A stretch of DNA of 64,000 nucleotides from an uncultured Lachnospiraceae bacterium (GTDB lineage: Bacteria > Bacillota > Clostridia > Lachnospirales > Lachnospiraceae), in NCBI GenBank assembly GCA_902780385.1, contig CACZFF010000005.1, positions 1 through 64,000 on the forward strand. The letters run 5' to 3'. Of the stretch, positions 33,898-42,264 are shown piece by piece. Every line of letters starts with the position of its first letter. Position 1 is the stretch's first letter. The notes under the pieces were generated by a model. It saw only the letters and a list, made by a program, of their open reading frames with translations. It searched no databases and was not told the DNA's origin. The translations under genes were made by a program, and so were the position numbers.

Positions 33898-35223
33898 CTA
33901 TTCTTTGATGCCTCCCTGATAGACGATTCCTTCTACCAGAGATTCCTCTCCATACAAAAAGACCATCATGGGAAGTACCATGTAGATGACCGCGACCGCA
34001 AAGGCCAGGGAAATCTCTCCCGAATTGATCTTGGAAAGGAAAACGGAAAGTGGATGAAGCTGATCATTGGAGAGCAGGATCAGCGGCTGCTCGACCATAT
34101 TCCAGTAATCAATAAAGAGCAGGATGGCTATGGAGGCAAGACCTCCTTTGCAGTTGGGCAGGCAGATCTTTGTAAAAATCTGCCACTCTCCCGCGCCGTC
34201 GATCTCTGCAGCCTCATAAATGGATTTCGGGATCCTGCGCATATATTTTGTGAGCATGTAGACTGCGAAGGGCGAAAAGAAGCCCGGCAGCCAGATCGCC
34301 CATCTTGTATCCAGGATATTCAGCCAGCTGGACACGAGATAGTTGGGTACCAGCGTGACCTGATAGGGCATGAGCATGAGGATGATGTAGGCGAAGAAAA
34401 TAACCTCTCTCACCCGCCCGCGGTAGCGCGCAAAGCCATAGGAGGCAAGCGAAGCAATGGCCAGCTGAAATACAACGATCGGAACTACATAGATGACTGA
34501 GTTCCAGAACTTGAGCAGGTACTCCGGGCTCAGGATGAGGACCTTGAAATACTGCTCGAAAGTGACAATGTCGGGAATAAACTTGAGATTGACCGTGTTG
34601 CTGATAAATACACGTACGCCGTTTCTTTTCGCGAAGATCACACCGTAGTTGGCATTGATCTCGGATTTTGTCATAAGCGAGTTCGTGATCGTCAGCACGA
34701 TCGGCATCAGGAACAGGACCGCGAAAAAACCGGCGACTGCCGTTCTTATGACAATGCGGAGAATCTCGATCCTCTTTTTTGTCCAGAACTTCCGGAACCG
34801 TTCATCGAGGGACGGTCCGGGTGTTTTTACAGGAGCCGTGGGAACGGACACTGCCGCAGCAGCCTCTTCCCCATGTTCTCCCAGGACGCTGATATCTTCC
34901 GTCTGCTCCGGAAGAGGATCAGATAAGCTCTCCTCCCGGGGAGAATCGGATTCGGTCTCCTCCCGGAGAAAGTCAATTCCGGACTTCTCCGGCAGATAGT
35001 CAGTTACAGTCTCTTCCGCAAATATTCCGGCCGCAGGCTCCTCAGGCAGAAGGTCAGCGACAGGATCATCAGGAAAAGAATCGCCTTCATCCTTTTCCGG
35101 GTCCATCTCTTCTTTTCTCATCAGAGGATACAGTTCCGCCGGATCTGTCTCAATATTCAACCGGTCTCTCACCCGGCCGGCACTGCGTTTTTTTGACGAA
35201 CGCCTTTTTTTGTGTCCGGACAA
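33898..35223 (-). CDS. Carbohydrate ABC transporter permease (MalG/CUT1 type) with a long acidic N-terminal extension
   Basis: The permease core starts about residue 155 and has six hydrophobic helices, the MalG-type start VLTITNSLMTKSEI, and the EAA loop YEAAEIDGAGEWQIFTKICLPNCK (335-358), which docks on the ATPase. The first 140 residues are unusual: a basic start (KKRRSSKKRS) followed by acidic Pro-rich repeats (DLLPEEPAAG, DYLPEKSGIDFLREET, DPLPEQTED). The start is TTG 35223, with GGGGAG 8 bases upstream, 16 bases after the stop of the partner permease gene. No ATPase gene is next to it; CUT1 systems often share one ATPase (MsmK type) encoded elsewhere. Confidence 0.9.
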   Translation of the reverse strand: MSGHKKRRSSKKRSAGRVRDRLNIETDPAELYPLMRKEEMDPEKDEGDSFPDDPVADLLPEEPAAGIFAEETVTDYLPEKSGIDFLREETESDSPREESLSDPLPEQTEDISVLGEHGEEAAAAVSVPTAPVKTPGPSLDERFRKFWTKKRIEILRIVIRTAVAGFFAVLFLMPIVLTITNSLMTKSEINANYGVIFAKRNGVRVFISNTVNLKFIPDIVTFEQYFKVLILSPEYLLKFWNSVIYVVPIVVFQLAIASLASYGFARYRGRVREVIFFAYIILMLMPYQVTLVPNYLVSSWLNILDTRWAIWLPGFFSPFAVYMLTKYMRRIPKSIYEAAEIDGAGEWQIFTKICLPNCKGGLASIAILLFIDYWNMVEQPLILLSNDQLHPLSVFLSKINSGEISLAFAVAVIYMVLPMMVFLYGEESLVEGIVYQGGIKE

Positions 35224-35239
35224 TTCTTCTTCTCCCCTC

Positions 35240-36358
35240 TCACTCCAGATCCCTTCCGAACCAGTCCTCTGTCAGGAACAGAACGCCGATCACGACAACC
35301 ATAAAAATCGCCATCAGAACGGCGGCGGCACTGAGCTTCTGGTAATCCAGTGATTTAAAGGTATTGTTCATGAAGTGCTGCAGCATATACAGCGCATCAT
35401 AGGGATAGTCTCCTGCCATCAGGTAAATCTCACGGAATACCTTGAAGGAATTGATCAGAGACATAATTGTTACAAACATGATCGTCGAAGACAGATATCT
35501 GATCTTGATCAGCCAGAAAATCTGAAACTCCGATGCACTCTCGAGACGGGCGACTTCAATCTGATCCCTGGGAATATTGGCCAGTCCCGACATAAACAGG
35601 ATCATATTATATCCAAGGTTCTTCCACAAAAACAGAAGGACAATGGGCACCTGCGCATAAGAGGACTTGAGCCAGTCGATCTTCGCCCCCGGAAGAGGTT
35701 CCAGAAAGACATTGACAAGTCCGTTGTAATGAAAGAGAATCTGCCAGATCATAATGACCGAAGCAGTGGGGACCATCATGGGACTGAGGAAAAAGGAACG
35801 AAAACGGCTCTTCCACGGAATCTTCTGCTCCATGACGACAGCCAGAAAGAGCGAGAGCCCCACGGCCAGCGGCACGGCGACGATCGAGAACTTCAGAGTG
35901 TTGAGGACCGCCACACGGAAGGCTTCGTTTCTCATGACCCTGAAATAGTTGGAGAATCCGACAAATCTGTGGCGGATCGGATTGTCGATCATCGAATAAT
36001 AAATGACCACAATAAAGGGCAGGACAAAGAATAAGCATACACCGATGAGGCTTGGGGACAGGAAGATCCAGCTCACACGCCTCTCCCGCTTTTGCTTTGC
36101 GGTCCGGTCTGTGCCCCTGCCGGGATCCCCATGAGCCTCCTCACCGGCCTTTCCGCCGCCTGTTTTTCTCTTTTTCAGAATGCTTTCCCTGACTGAAGAC
36201 GCCGATAATCCCCTGACATCAGGCCAGTTCCTGCGCCGCTCCGTATGTGTATCCTGACCATCCGCGTTTCTGCGCAGGTATCTATTCAGTTTTTCGCCCA
36301 TGCTTCGAGTATCTTTTCTATCCTCACCCGAAGCATTTTTTCTGTTCAGAATCTTCAT
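35240..36358 (-). CDS. Carbohydrate ABC transporter permease (MalF/CUT1 type) with a basic N-terminal extension
   Basis: Forms the pore with the MalG-type partner. Core from about residue 97 (SWIFLSPSLIGVCLFFVLPFIVVIYYSMID) with six helices. The EAA loop reads EVARLESASEFQIFWLIKIRYLSS, with Glu-Val-Ala for Glu-Ala-Ala and without the usual Gly, so it is a weaker match. The first 94 residues are basic and charged (RRNADGQDTHTERRR, KKRKTGGGKAGEE). The ATG at 36358 has no strong ribosome binding site; ATG 36301 is an alternative. First gene of the locus; inverted repeats upstream (36392-36431, 36522-36539) may regulate it. Confidence 0.88.
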   Translation of the reverse strand: MKILNRKNASGEDRKDTRSMGEKLNRYLRRNADGQDTHTERRRNWPDVRGLSASSVRESILKKRKTGGGKAGEEAHGDPGRGTDRTAKQKRERRVSWIFLSPSLIGVCLFFVLPFIVVIYYSMIDNPIRHRFVGFSNYFRVMRNEAFRVAVLNTLKFSIVAVPLAVGLSLFLAVVMEQKIPWKSRFRSFFLSPMMVPTASVIMIWQILFHYNGLVNVFLEPLPGAKIDWLKSSYAQVPIVLLFLWKNLGYNMILFMSGLANIPRDQIEVARLESASEFQIFWLIKIRYLSSTIMFVTIMSLINSFKVFREIYLMAGDYPYDALYMLQHFMNNTFKSLDYQKLSAAAVLMAIFMVVVIGVLFLTEDWFGRDLE

Positions 36359-36391
36359 GATCAGTCAATATTCCGGTATTTCTAACGGAGC

Positions 36392-36431
36392 AATAACAAA
36401 ATGTTATATGCGCACACTTCTGCACATATAA
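36392..36431 (-). promoter_or_regulatory. Overlapping inverted repeats upstream of the permease locus
   Basis: ATAAC-AAAAT-GTTAT (36392-36406) overlaps TTATATGCGC (36404-36413), 8-base spacer, GCACATATAA (36422-36431), whose arms match at 9 of 10 positions. They lie 35-75 bases before the first permease ATG, a fitting place for an operator. Confidence 0.55.
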
Positions 36432-36521
36432 ACCTATAATAATTCATTTTTTCCATTTTGAATATACCCACACCTGTCTTTTCACATAAAAATCAAAAAA
36501 ATCTCCTTCCAAACCACAATA

Positions 36522-36539
36522 TGTACGCTAAAACGTACA
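36522..36539 (-). promoter_or_regulatory. TGTACG-N6-CGTACA palindrome
   Basis: Perfect 6-6-6 inverted repeat, about 165 bases upstream of the first permease gene. Possible distal operator; regulator unknown. Confidence 0.5.
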
Positions 36540-36734
36540 ATAAAAGGCAATATCTGCCCCCCTCACTCACCGGCACATTGATGTCAGGGTAAAAGGATGT
36601 TTTCATCAGTCCGCCTCCCGCCTTCCGTCCTCACCGCCATACAAAGAATCCCTGCCGGATTTATTCCGGCCTCATTTGACTGAAAAGACGGTTTTTTTCA
36701 TTTGAGAGTTACCCTCTTCACAGAGAATACACAG

Positions 36735-36775
36735 AAAAAAAGCTCTGCAGGATCAGATCCGATGCAGAGCTTTTC
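36735..36775 (-). terminator. Terminator of gpmI
   Basis: AGCTCTGCA (36741-36749) pairs with TGCAGAGCT (36763-36771), with inner GGATC/GATCC. AAAAAA on the left gives a minus-strand U-tract; TTTT on the right makes it possibly bidirectional. Confidence 0.8.
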
Positions 36776-36914
36776 ATCTAATGCTATTGTGAATGTACTA
36801 TTGTGAAGTCGCTGTCATGAAACAGCCTTTCCCTTAAGACCGGACCGGCCTGACAGGCGTACTACAGCATAAATCTTTCAACAGGGAAATGTGAAATTAC
36901 CTTATATCAAGACA

Positions 36915-38462
36915 TCACGCCTTTTTGACCAGAAGAGATTTGCCGGTCATCTCGACAGGCTGTTCCTTGCCCATGACTTCGATCAGTGTGGGAACGATGT
37001 CCGCGAGGACGCCGCCCTCTGCCAGGGTGTAATCCTTGTCGAAATTGACAAGAATGAAGGGAACAGGATTGGTGGTGTGTGCAGTGTGGGGAGCACCGGT
37101 CTCATAGTTGATCATCTGCTCGCAGTTGCCGTGGTCAGCGCAGATGAAGAGGACACCGCCCTTGGCAATGATGGCTTCCGCCGCCTTGCCGACACACTCA
37201 TCGACAACTTCGACTGCCTTGATGGCTGCCGGCAGGACGCCGGTATGGCCGACCATGTCGGGGTTGGCGAAATTGATGACGATGACATCATACTTGTCGG
37301 ACTCGATGGCTGCGAGAAGCTTGTCGAGAACGCCGTAAGCACTCATCTCGGGCTTGAGGTCATATGTGGGAACATCCTTGGGAGAACGTACCAGGATCCT
37401 GTCTTCATTTTCGTTGGGATCCTCGACACCGCCGTTGAAGAAGAATGTGACATGCGCATACTTCTCAGTCTCAGCGATCCTTGCCTGTTTCATTCCCTGA
37501 GCAGCAAGCCACTCGCCGAAGGTGTTGGTGACATCGACCTTCTTGAAAGCGATCTCCTTGTTGGGGATCTCGGGATCGTAATCCTTGAAGCAGACAAAGA
37601 AAACTTTCTTCCTGGGGCCTCTCTCGAAGTAATTGAACTCATTGTCACAGAAGCAGTGAGTGATCTCACGTGCTCGGTCGGGACGGAAGTTGAAGAAGAC
37701 GATGGAGTCGCCGTCCTTGATCAGGGAAACGGGCTTGTCTCCGTCCATGATGACAGTGGGCTTGACGAACTCGTCAGACTCGTCGCGGTCATAGGAGCCC
37801 TGGATCGCCTCTGCGGAGCTGGCTGCCTTGAGGCCCTCGCCCTTTGTCATTGCGTCATAGGCGATCTGCACACGGTCATAGTTGTTGTCACGGTCCATTG
37901 CGTAGTAACGGCCGCTGATCATGGCGATCTTGCCGACGCCGATCTCTTTCATTTTGTCCTCGAGCTGAGCGAGGAAATCGATACCGCTTCTGGGCGGTGT
38001 GTCACGTCCGTCGAGGAAGCAGTCCACATAGACTCTGTCGAGACCATTGCGTTTTGCCATTTCAAGGAGAGCATACAGGTGTGTATTATGGCTGTGAACG
38101 CCGCCGTCCGAGAGCAGACCAAACAGATGCAGGTCCGAATTGCGGATCTTGCAGTTGTTGATCGCCGCGAGGATCTCGGGATTTTCAAAGAACTCGCCGT
38201 CCTGGATTTCCTTGGTGATTCTGGTCAGTTCCTGATAAACGATACGGCCTGCGCCCATATTCATGTGGCCGACTTCCGAGTTGCCCATCTGGCCGTCCGG
38301 AAGACCGACAGACATGCCGCTGGCATATCCCTTCTGAAAAGGATACTCTGCCATCAGCCTGTCCATAACAGGCGTATTCGCCATGGCAACAGCATTTGCC
38401 TCAGGGTTATCATTTAATCCATAGCCATCCAGGATCATTAAAACTACAGGTCTGTGACTCAT
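36915..38462 (-). CDS. gpmI: 2,3-bisphosphoglycerate-independent phosphoglycerate mutase
   Basis: Glycolytic interconversion of 3- and 2-phosphoglycerate via a phosphoserine enzyme, using two metal ions. 515 aa, normal for the family. VVLMILDGYGLN (7-18) has the first metal-binding Asp; GQMGNSEVGHMNMGAGR carries the nucleophile Ser62; GRDTPPRSG, NFRPDRAREIT, HVTFFFNGG and the C-terminal DHGNCEQM complete the alkaline-phosphatase-like fold. Start ATG 38462 has AGGAG 8 bases upstream; the ATG two codons earlier is too close to the same site. Confidence 0.97.
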   Translation of the reverse strand: MSHRPVVLMILDGYGLNDNPEANAVAMANTPVMDRLMAEYPFQKGYASGMSVGLPDGQMGNSEVGHMNMGAGRIVYQELTRITKEIQDGEFFENPEILAAINNCKIRNSDLHLFGLLSDGGVHSHNTHLYALLEMAKRNGLDRVYVDCFLDGRDTPPRSGIDFLAQLEDKMKEIGVGKIAMISGRYYAMDRDNNYDRVQIAYDAMTKGEGLKAASSAEAIQGSYDRDESDEFVKPTVIMDGDKPVSLIKDGDSIVFFNFRPDRAREITHCFCDNEFNYFERGPRKKVFFVCFKDYDPEIPNKEIAFKKVDVTNTFGEWLAAQGMKQARIAETEKYAHVTFFFNGGVEDPNENEDRILVRSPKDVPTYDLKPEMSAYGVLDKLLAAIESDKYDVIVINFANPDMVGHTGVLPAAIKAVEVVDECVGKAAEAIIAKGGVLFICADHGNCEQMINYETGAPHTAHTTNPVPFILVNFDKDYTLAEGGVLADIVPTLIEVMGKEQPVEMTGKSLLVKKA

Positions 38463-38727
38463 ACACATCTCTCCTTTTCTATACGATTCTTTTCTCGTCC
38501 GGTACAGAAAATGACCGAAATCATTCCTGCAGATCATTCCGGACCTGATCGCACACTGCAGGCCTCTGCCGCTTGGTGCCCTGCCCCCCCGGCAGAGCCT
38601 TGCATACATCTTCTGAAAAGATATTTTACTACGAAAAGACGCACAGTTCAACAAAAACAGACCTTTGCGTAAACTTCCGTACCGTGATCTGGTACCATGA
38701 TCTGTAAAAACTTGTAAAAACGATTTG

Positions 38728-38756
38728 TTGCGCTCAACTTCGGTTTTCTGTATAAT
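38728..38756 (+). promoter_or_regulatory. Sigma-A promoter of glnA
   Basis: TTGCGC (38728-38733), 17-base spacer, TATAAT (38751-38756). Leader of about 80 bases. Confidence 0.75.
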
Positions 38757-38790
38757 GCCTTACAGCAAACAACTGCAAAGCTTTTAACAG

Positions 38791-38814
38791 CGGCGGTACC
38801 CTGCCGCCGGTTTT
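38791..38814 (+). promoter_or_regulatory. GC-rich hairpin with U-run in the glnA leader
   Basis: CGGCGG (38791-38796), loop, CCGCCG (38804-38809), G, TTTT (38811-38814), about 20 bases before the AGGAGG. It looks like a small leader terminator, so glnA may be controlled by attenuation or by an RNA-binding antiterminator (inference). Confidence 0.45.
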
Positions 38815-38841
38815 ATGATATATCATCAGGAGGTTTCTCAT

Positions 38842-40935
38842 ATGAACAACGAATCCCGGCGTCTCCCCGAACTGTTCGGGAGCATGGTCTTCGACGAAGA
38901 GACCATGAAAGACCGTCTCTCCCCCGCATGTTACAAGGCGTGGAAGAAATCCGTCACTGACTCGACTCCTCTCGACATTTCCACTGCAAACGAGATCGCA
39001 GAGGCAATGAAGCAGTGGGCAGTAGATAAAGGCGCGACCCACTATACACACTGGTTCCAGCCCATGACCGGCGTCACTGCCGAAAAACATGACAGCTTTA
39101 TCCAGCCTGCCGGCGGCGGCAAGGTCGTGATGGAGTTTTCAGGCAAGGAACTGGTCCGCGGGGAATCAGACGCATCTTCCTTCCCTTCCGGCGGTCTCAG
39201 GGCGACCTTTGAAGCCCGCGGCTACACCGCATGGGACCCCACATCTTTTGCTTTTATTAAGGAAAAGTCTCTTTGCATTCCCACCATCTTCTGTTCCTAT
39301 TCCGGGCATGCACTTGACAAAAAGACACCTCTGCTCCGCTCCATGGATGCGGTCAGTAAAGAAGCTGTCAGGATCCTGCGCCTCTTCGGAAACACCACGG
39401 CCAAGCGCGTCATCGCCCAAGTCGGCTCCGAGCAGGAATATTTCCTCATCGACAAGGAACAATATAAGAAGCGCGAGGATCTGATCATGACCGGCCGCAC
39501 TCTCTTCGGCGCAAAACCGCCCCGGGGACAGGAGCTGGAAGATCACTACTACGGAGCGATCCGCCCCCGCGTCCAGGCCTACATGCAGGACCTGGACAAT
39601 GAGCTCTGGAAGCTGGGTGTCCTGTCCAAGACCAAGCACAATGAGGTCGCTCCCGCCCAGCACGAAATGGCGCCGATCTACACAGACGCCAACATGGCCT
39701 GCGACCAGAACCAGATCACCATGGAGATCATGAAAAAGGTAGCCGACCGCCACGGACTTGTGTGCCTTCTCCATGAAAAGCCCTTCGCCGGTGTCAACGG
39801 GTCGGGCAAGCACGACAACTGGTCCCTGGGCACGGATTCCGGTGAGAATCTCTTCAAGCCCGGTTCCACTCCCCGCGAAAACGCCCAGTTCCTGCTCTTT
39901 CTCACTGCCTTCATCAAGGGCGTCGACGAATACCAGGATATGCTCCGCGCCACTGTCGCCACTCCCGGCAATGACCACCGCCTTGGCGCTCAGGAAGCCC
40001 CGCCCGCTGTTGTGTCCATCTTTATGGGCGAAGAACTGAGCGCTGTCATCGATTCCATTATCGATGACACGGCCTATACCAACACGGGCAAGCGCAATCT
40101 GCATATCGGTGTCGATACCATGCCGCCCATCCCCATGGACAACACGGACCGCAACCGCACTTCGCCCATGGCCTTTACAGGAAACAAGTTCGAGTTCCGC
40201 ATGGTGGGCTCCTCGCTCTCCATTTCCGGCCCCAATATCGTCCTCAACACAATGATGGCAGAGGAGCTGGGCAAATTTGCCGATGAACTGGAAAAATCCA
40301 ACGACTTCCACCATGACCTCAACACCCTGATCCGCCGCGAACTGACTGCCCACAAGCGCATCATCTTCGACGGAAACGGCTATGACGAAGCATGGATCGA
40401 AGAGGCCAAACGCCGCGGTCTGTGCAACAACATCTCCACGGTGGACGCACTGCCCGCCTATATCACGGAGAAAAACATCGAGCTCTTTACCAGTCACGCG
40501 ATCTACACCCGCGATGAAGTATTTGCCCGCTACAACATCCATGTGCAGAACTACACCGCGACGATCTCAATGGAAGCCAGGACCATGATCGACATGATGC
40601 GAAAAGAGATCCTTCCCGCCGTCTCCATGTACGGCTCACAGCTCTGCCTTGGCCTGGAGAGACGCAAAGCACTGGGCCTGCCGGCCAAATACGAGGAGAC
40701 CAACGCCCTCAACAACTGCATGCTGGCAGACTGCCTGTCAGACGCCTGCGACAAGCTCGAAAGGGACCTCCGCATCGTTCCTTCGGACGACGAGGAGGCC
40801 ATGCGCTACTGCCACACTGTCATTGTCCCTGACATGAATGAATGCCGCAGCTTTGCCGACGAGCTCGAGACCATCACCTCCCGCGATGCGTGGCCCATCC
40901 CCGTCTACTCCGATCTCCTCTTCAGCGAGATCTGA
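38842..40935 (+). CDS. glnN: Glutamine synthetase type III
   Basis: Forms glutamine from glutamate, ammonia and ATP. The 697-aa length and blocks identify the GSIII class: ELFGSMVFDE, GATHYTHWFQPMTG, EKHDSFI, SSFPSGGLRATFEARGYTAWDP, QVGSEQEYFLID, KHNEVAPAQHEMAPIY, NGSGKHDNWSLGTD and RLGAQEAPPAVVSIF. Unlike type I it is far longer and has no adenylylation-site Tyr segment. ATG 38842 follows CAGGAGG; an in-frame start at 38815 is unlikely. Own promoter, a leader hairpin, and a strong terminator at 41050-41096 make it monocistronic. Confidence 0.96.
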   Translation: MNNESRRLPELFGSMVFDEETMKDRLSPACYKAWKKSVTDSTPLDISTANEIAEAMKQWAVDKGATHYTHWFQPMTGVTAEKHDSFIQPAGGGKVVMEFSGKELVRGESDASSFPSGGLRATFEARGYTAWDPTSFAFIKEKSLCIPTIFCSYSGHALDKKTPLLRSMDAVSKEAVRILRLFGNTTAKRVIAQVGSEQEYFLIDKEQYKKREDLIMTGRTLFGAKPPRGQELEDHYYGAIRPRVQAYMQDLDNELWKLGVLSKTKHNEVAPAQHEMAPIYTDANMACDQNQITMEIMKKVADRHGLVCLLHEKPFAGVNGSGKHDNWSLGTDSGENLFKPGSTPRENAQFLLFLTAFIKGVDEYQDMLRATVATPGNDHRLGAQEAPPAVVSIFMGEELSAVIDSIIDDTAYTNTGKRNLHIGVDTMPPIPMDNTDRNRTSPMAFTGNKFEFRMVGSSLSISGPNIVLNTMMAEELGKFADELEKSNDFHHDLNTLIRRELTAHKRIIFDGNGYDEAWIEEAKRRGLCNNISTVDALPAYITEKNIELFTSHAIYTRDEVFARYNIHVQNYTATISMEARTMIDMMRKEILPAVSMYGSQLCLGLERRKALGLPAKYEETNALNNCMLADCLSDACDKLERDLRIVPSDDEEAMRYCHTVIVPDMNECRSFADELETITSRDAWPIPVYSDLLFSEI

Positions 40936-41049
40936 CAGACCGGTAAATAGCCTGCGGAGTATAACCTTTACGGCTCACTCTGTCACAGAGCACTGACTGT
41001 AAGGATCACCTTTTAAAAAGATCATCTTTTAAAAACCCTGTAAAAAAAA

Positions 41050-41096
41050 CAAGTCCCTGCGGCATTGCCTCAAACAGCGCCGCAGGGACTTGTTTT
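41050..41096 (+). terminator. Terminator of glnA
   Basis: AAGTCCCTGCGGC (41051-41063) pairs perfectly with GCCGCAGGGACTT (41079-41091), then GTTTTA. An A-run (41042-41049) could serve the opposite strand. Confidence 0.9.
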
Positions 41097-41140
41097 ATTC
41101 TTCATCATATTTCAATTGAGTCTGATCAACTCCCCAAATA

Positions 41141-41274
41141 TCAGAATCCCGGGTTTCCCTGTAAGGATGGCGGGTTTTCTGTCCGGGTACCGGATTTCCC
41201 TGTAAGAATCCCGGTTTCCCTGTAAGAATCCCGGTTTTCCTGTCAGAATACCGGATTTCCCTGTCAGGATCAGG
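41141..41274. repeat. Tandem array of 20/21-bp repeats
   Basis: Six units and part of a seventh of the pattern TMAGAATCCCGGTTTCCCTG: 41141-41161, 41162-41181, 41182-41202, 41203-41222, 41223-41242, 41243-41263, 41264-41274. Units 4 and 5 differ at one base. No open reading frame of note. Confidence 0.9.
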
Positions 41275-41292
41275 AATCTCATATCAGTGCAA

Positions 41293-42264
41293 TCAGTGCA
41301 TGGGAATCCTTCTGAACAGGGAGGGGTCGGGCATGCCCTGTGCAGACATATCTGCCTCAGCCACAGTATTATGGCCGTCTTTCTGTGTCACTCCGTTTTC
41401 CTCTTGCTTTTTCCCGGCCCGTCTGATGACTTCCGATTCACTTTTTTCCAGGATCATCAGCGCCATACCTCTGCGGATGGTCACTGATGCCCGTCCGCAT
41501 TCTGTACCCCGGACAGTCTGACGATTCACTTCATTGCTCACGCCGATCGGAAAGCTGTTGGTCATGACGGCATCATTGAGGGGATATTTCATTCCTTCAA
41601 GAGTCACGCCGGTCACCTGCCCGTCCAGGGCAAAGAGAGAAAAAGTTCCCTCATAGTCCTGCGGAAGAAAAACCGTCTCCTCGCACAGTGCGGCAGCCAT
41701 GGTCGTCTTTCCGATCAGATAGCCGTCCGCACCATGTTTTTTCAGCCAGGCAAGGGTCTGAAGGTTGGCAAAGGTGTGATCGAGTCTGCCGCCCAGGGCA
41801 CCGTAAAGCAAAAGCTCAGTGCAGCCCCGCTCCAGGCACATCCGGGCCGCGTAAACCGTATCCGTGTCATCCTTTTCACATGGCAGGCGCAGAAGTCTCT
41901 CCGGGTGGGCGGCGCCGAACTGATCGAGGAGAGGCCGGAATTTTTTATCCAGAGAATCAAAATCCCCCAGGACCAGATCGGGTTCGATTTCCTGTGCCAG
42001 AAGCCTGGGCAGTCCTCCGTCAACAGCGACAACAAGGACATCCTTCAGGGAAACGGCAGCAGGGGTATCCTCCCCGGCAGCGACGGCAGGGGTATCCTCC
42101 CCGGCAGTGACGGCAGGGGCATTCTCCGGAGCATTGATGACCAGATTATCCTTTGGGGCAGAATGATCAAAAGCCTCCGCATAACGAAGGCTTTTGTGCT
42201 CTTCACCGACCGGAATCGGGATCGGTTCATATTCTCCGGCGCACATCAAAATGGCACGTCTCAT
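41293..42264 (-). CDS. thiN: Thiamine diphosphokinase with repeat insertion
   Basis: Transfers pyrophosphate from ATP to thiamine, making thiamine diphosphate. Family blocks: VVAVDGGLPRLL, PDLVLGDFDSLD, LPCEKDDTDTVYAARM and GALGGRLDHTFANLQTL. Start ATG 42264 (GGAG 8 bases upstream) overlaps the pgsA stop (TAATG), so translation is coupled. 323 aa is long for the family (about 210). The extra parts are an N-terminal loop with tandem ENAPAVTAGEDTPAVAAGEDTPAA-like units, coded by 27-bp DNA repeats near 42065-42125, and a polar C-terminal tail of about 45 residues. Last gene of the yicC-to-thiN series. Confidence 0.93.
   Translation of the reverse strand: MRRAILMCAGEYEPIPIPVGEEHKSLRYAEAFDHSAPKDNLVINAPENAPAVTAGEDTPAVAAGEDTPAAVSLKDVLVVAVDGGLPRLLAQEIEPDLVLGDFDSLDKKFRPLLDQFGAAHPERLLRLPCEKDDTDTVYAARMCLERGCTELLLYGALGGRLDHTFANLQTLAWLKKHGADGYLIGKTTMAAALCEETVFLPQDYEGTFSLFALDGQVTGVTLEGMKYPLNDAVMTNSFPIGVSNEVNRQTVRGTECGRASVTIRRGMALMILEKSESEVIRRAGKKQEENGVTQKDGHNTVAEADMSAQGMPDPSLFRRIPMH
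42062..42125. repeat. 27-bp tandem repeat inside thiN
   Basis: GGGGTATCCTCCCCGGCAGC-type units repeat in frame about 2.4 times and code for the T-P-A-V-x-A-G-E-D unit of the ThiN insertion. Confidence 0.75.

Larger units (their letters stand above)
36359..36914. other. Regulatory region between the permease locus and gpmI
   Basis: No credible gene. It contains inverted repeats upstream of the permease gene, AT-rich promoter-like sequence on the minus strand, an unexplained stretch 36540-36720, and the gpmI terminator at 36735-36775. Confidence 0.6.
40936..41292. other. Intergenic region between glnA and thiN
   Basis: No gene seen. Holds the glnA terminator (41050-41096) and a run of six to seven 20/21-bp tandem repeats (41141-41274) up to the thiN stop. 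Confidence 0.7.

Noticed and set aside
36891..38417. 508-codon plus-strand frame opposite gpmI
   Set aside because: Antisense shadow of gpmI.
39166..40542. 458-codon minus-strand frame opposite glnA
   Set aside because: Antisense shadow of the type III glutamine synthetase gene.
41141..41274. CRISPR array
   Set aside because: The repeats are 20/21 bp and directly adjacent, with no spacers and no cas genes nearby.
41293..42264. TPP riboswitch or other thiamine control near thiN
   Set aside because: The gene is translationally coupled to pgsA, and no THI-box sequence is seen upstream.
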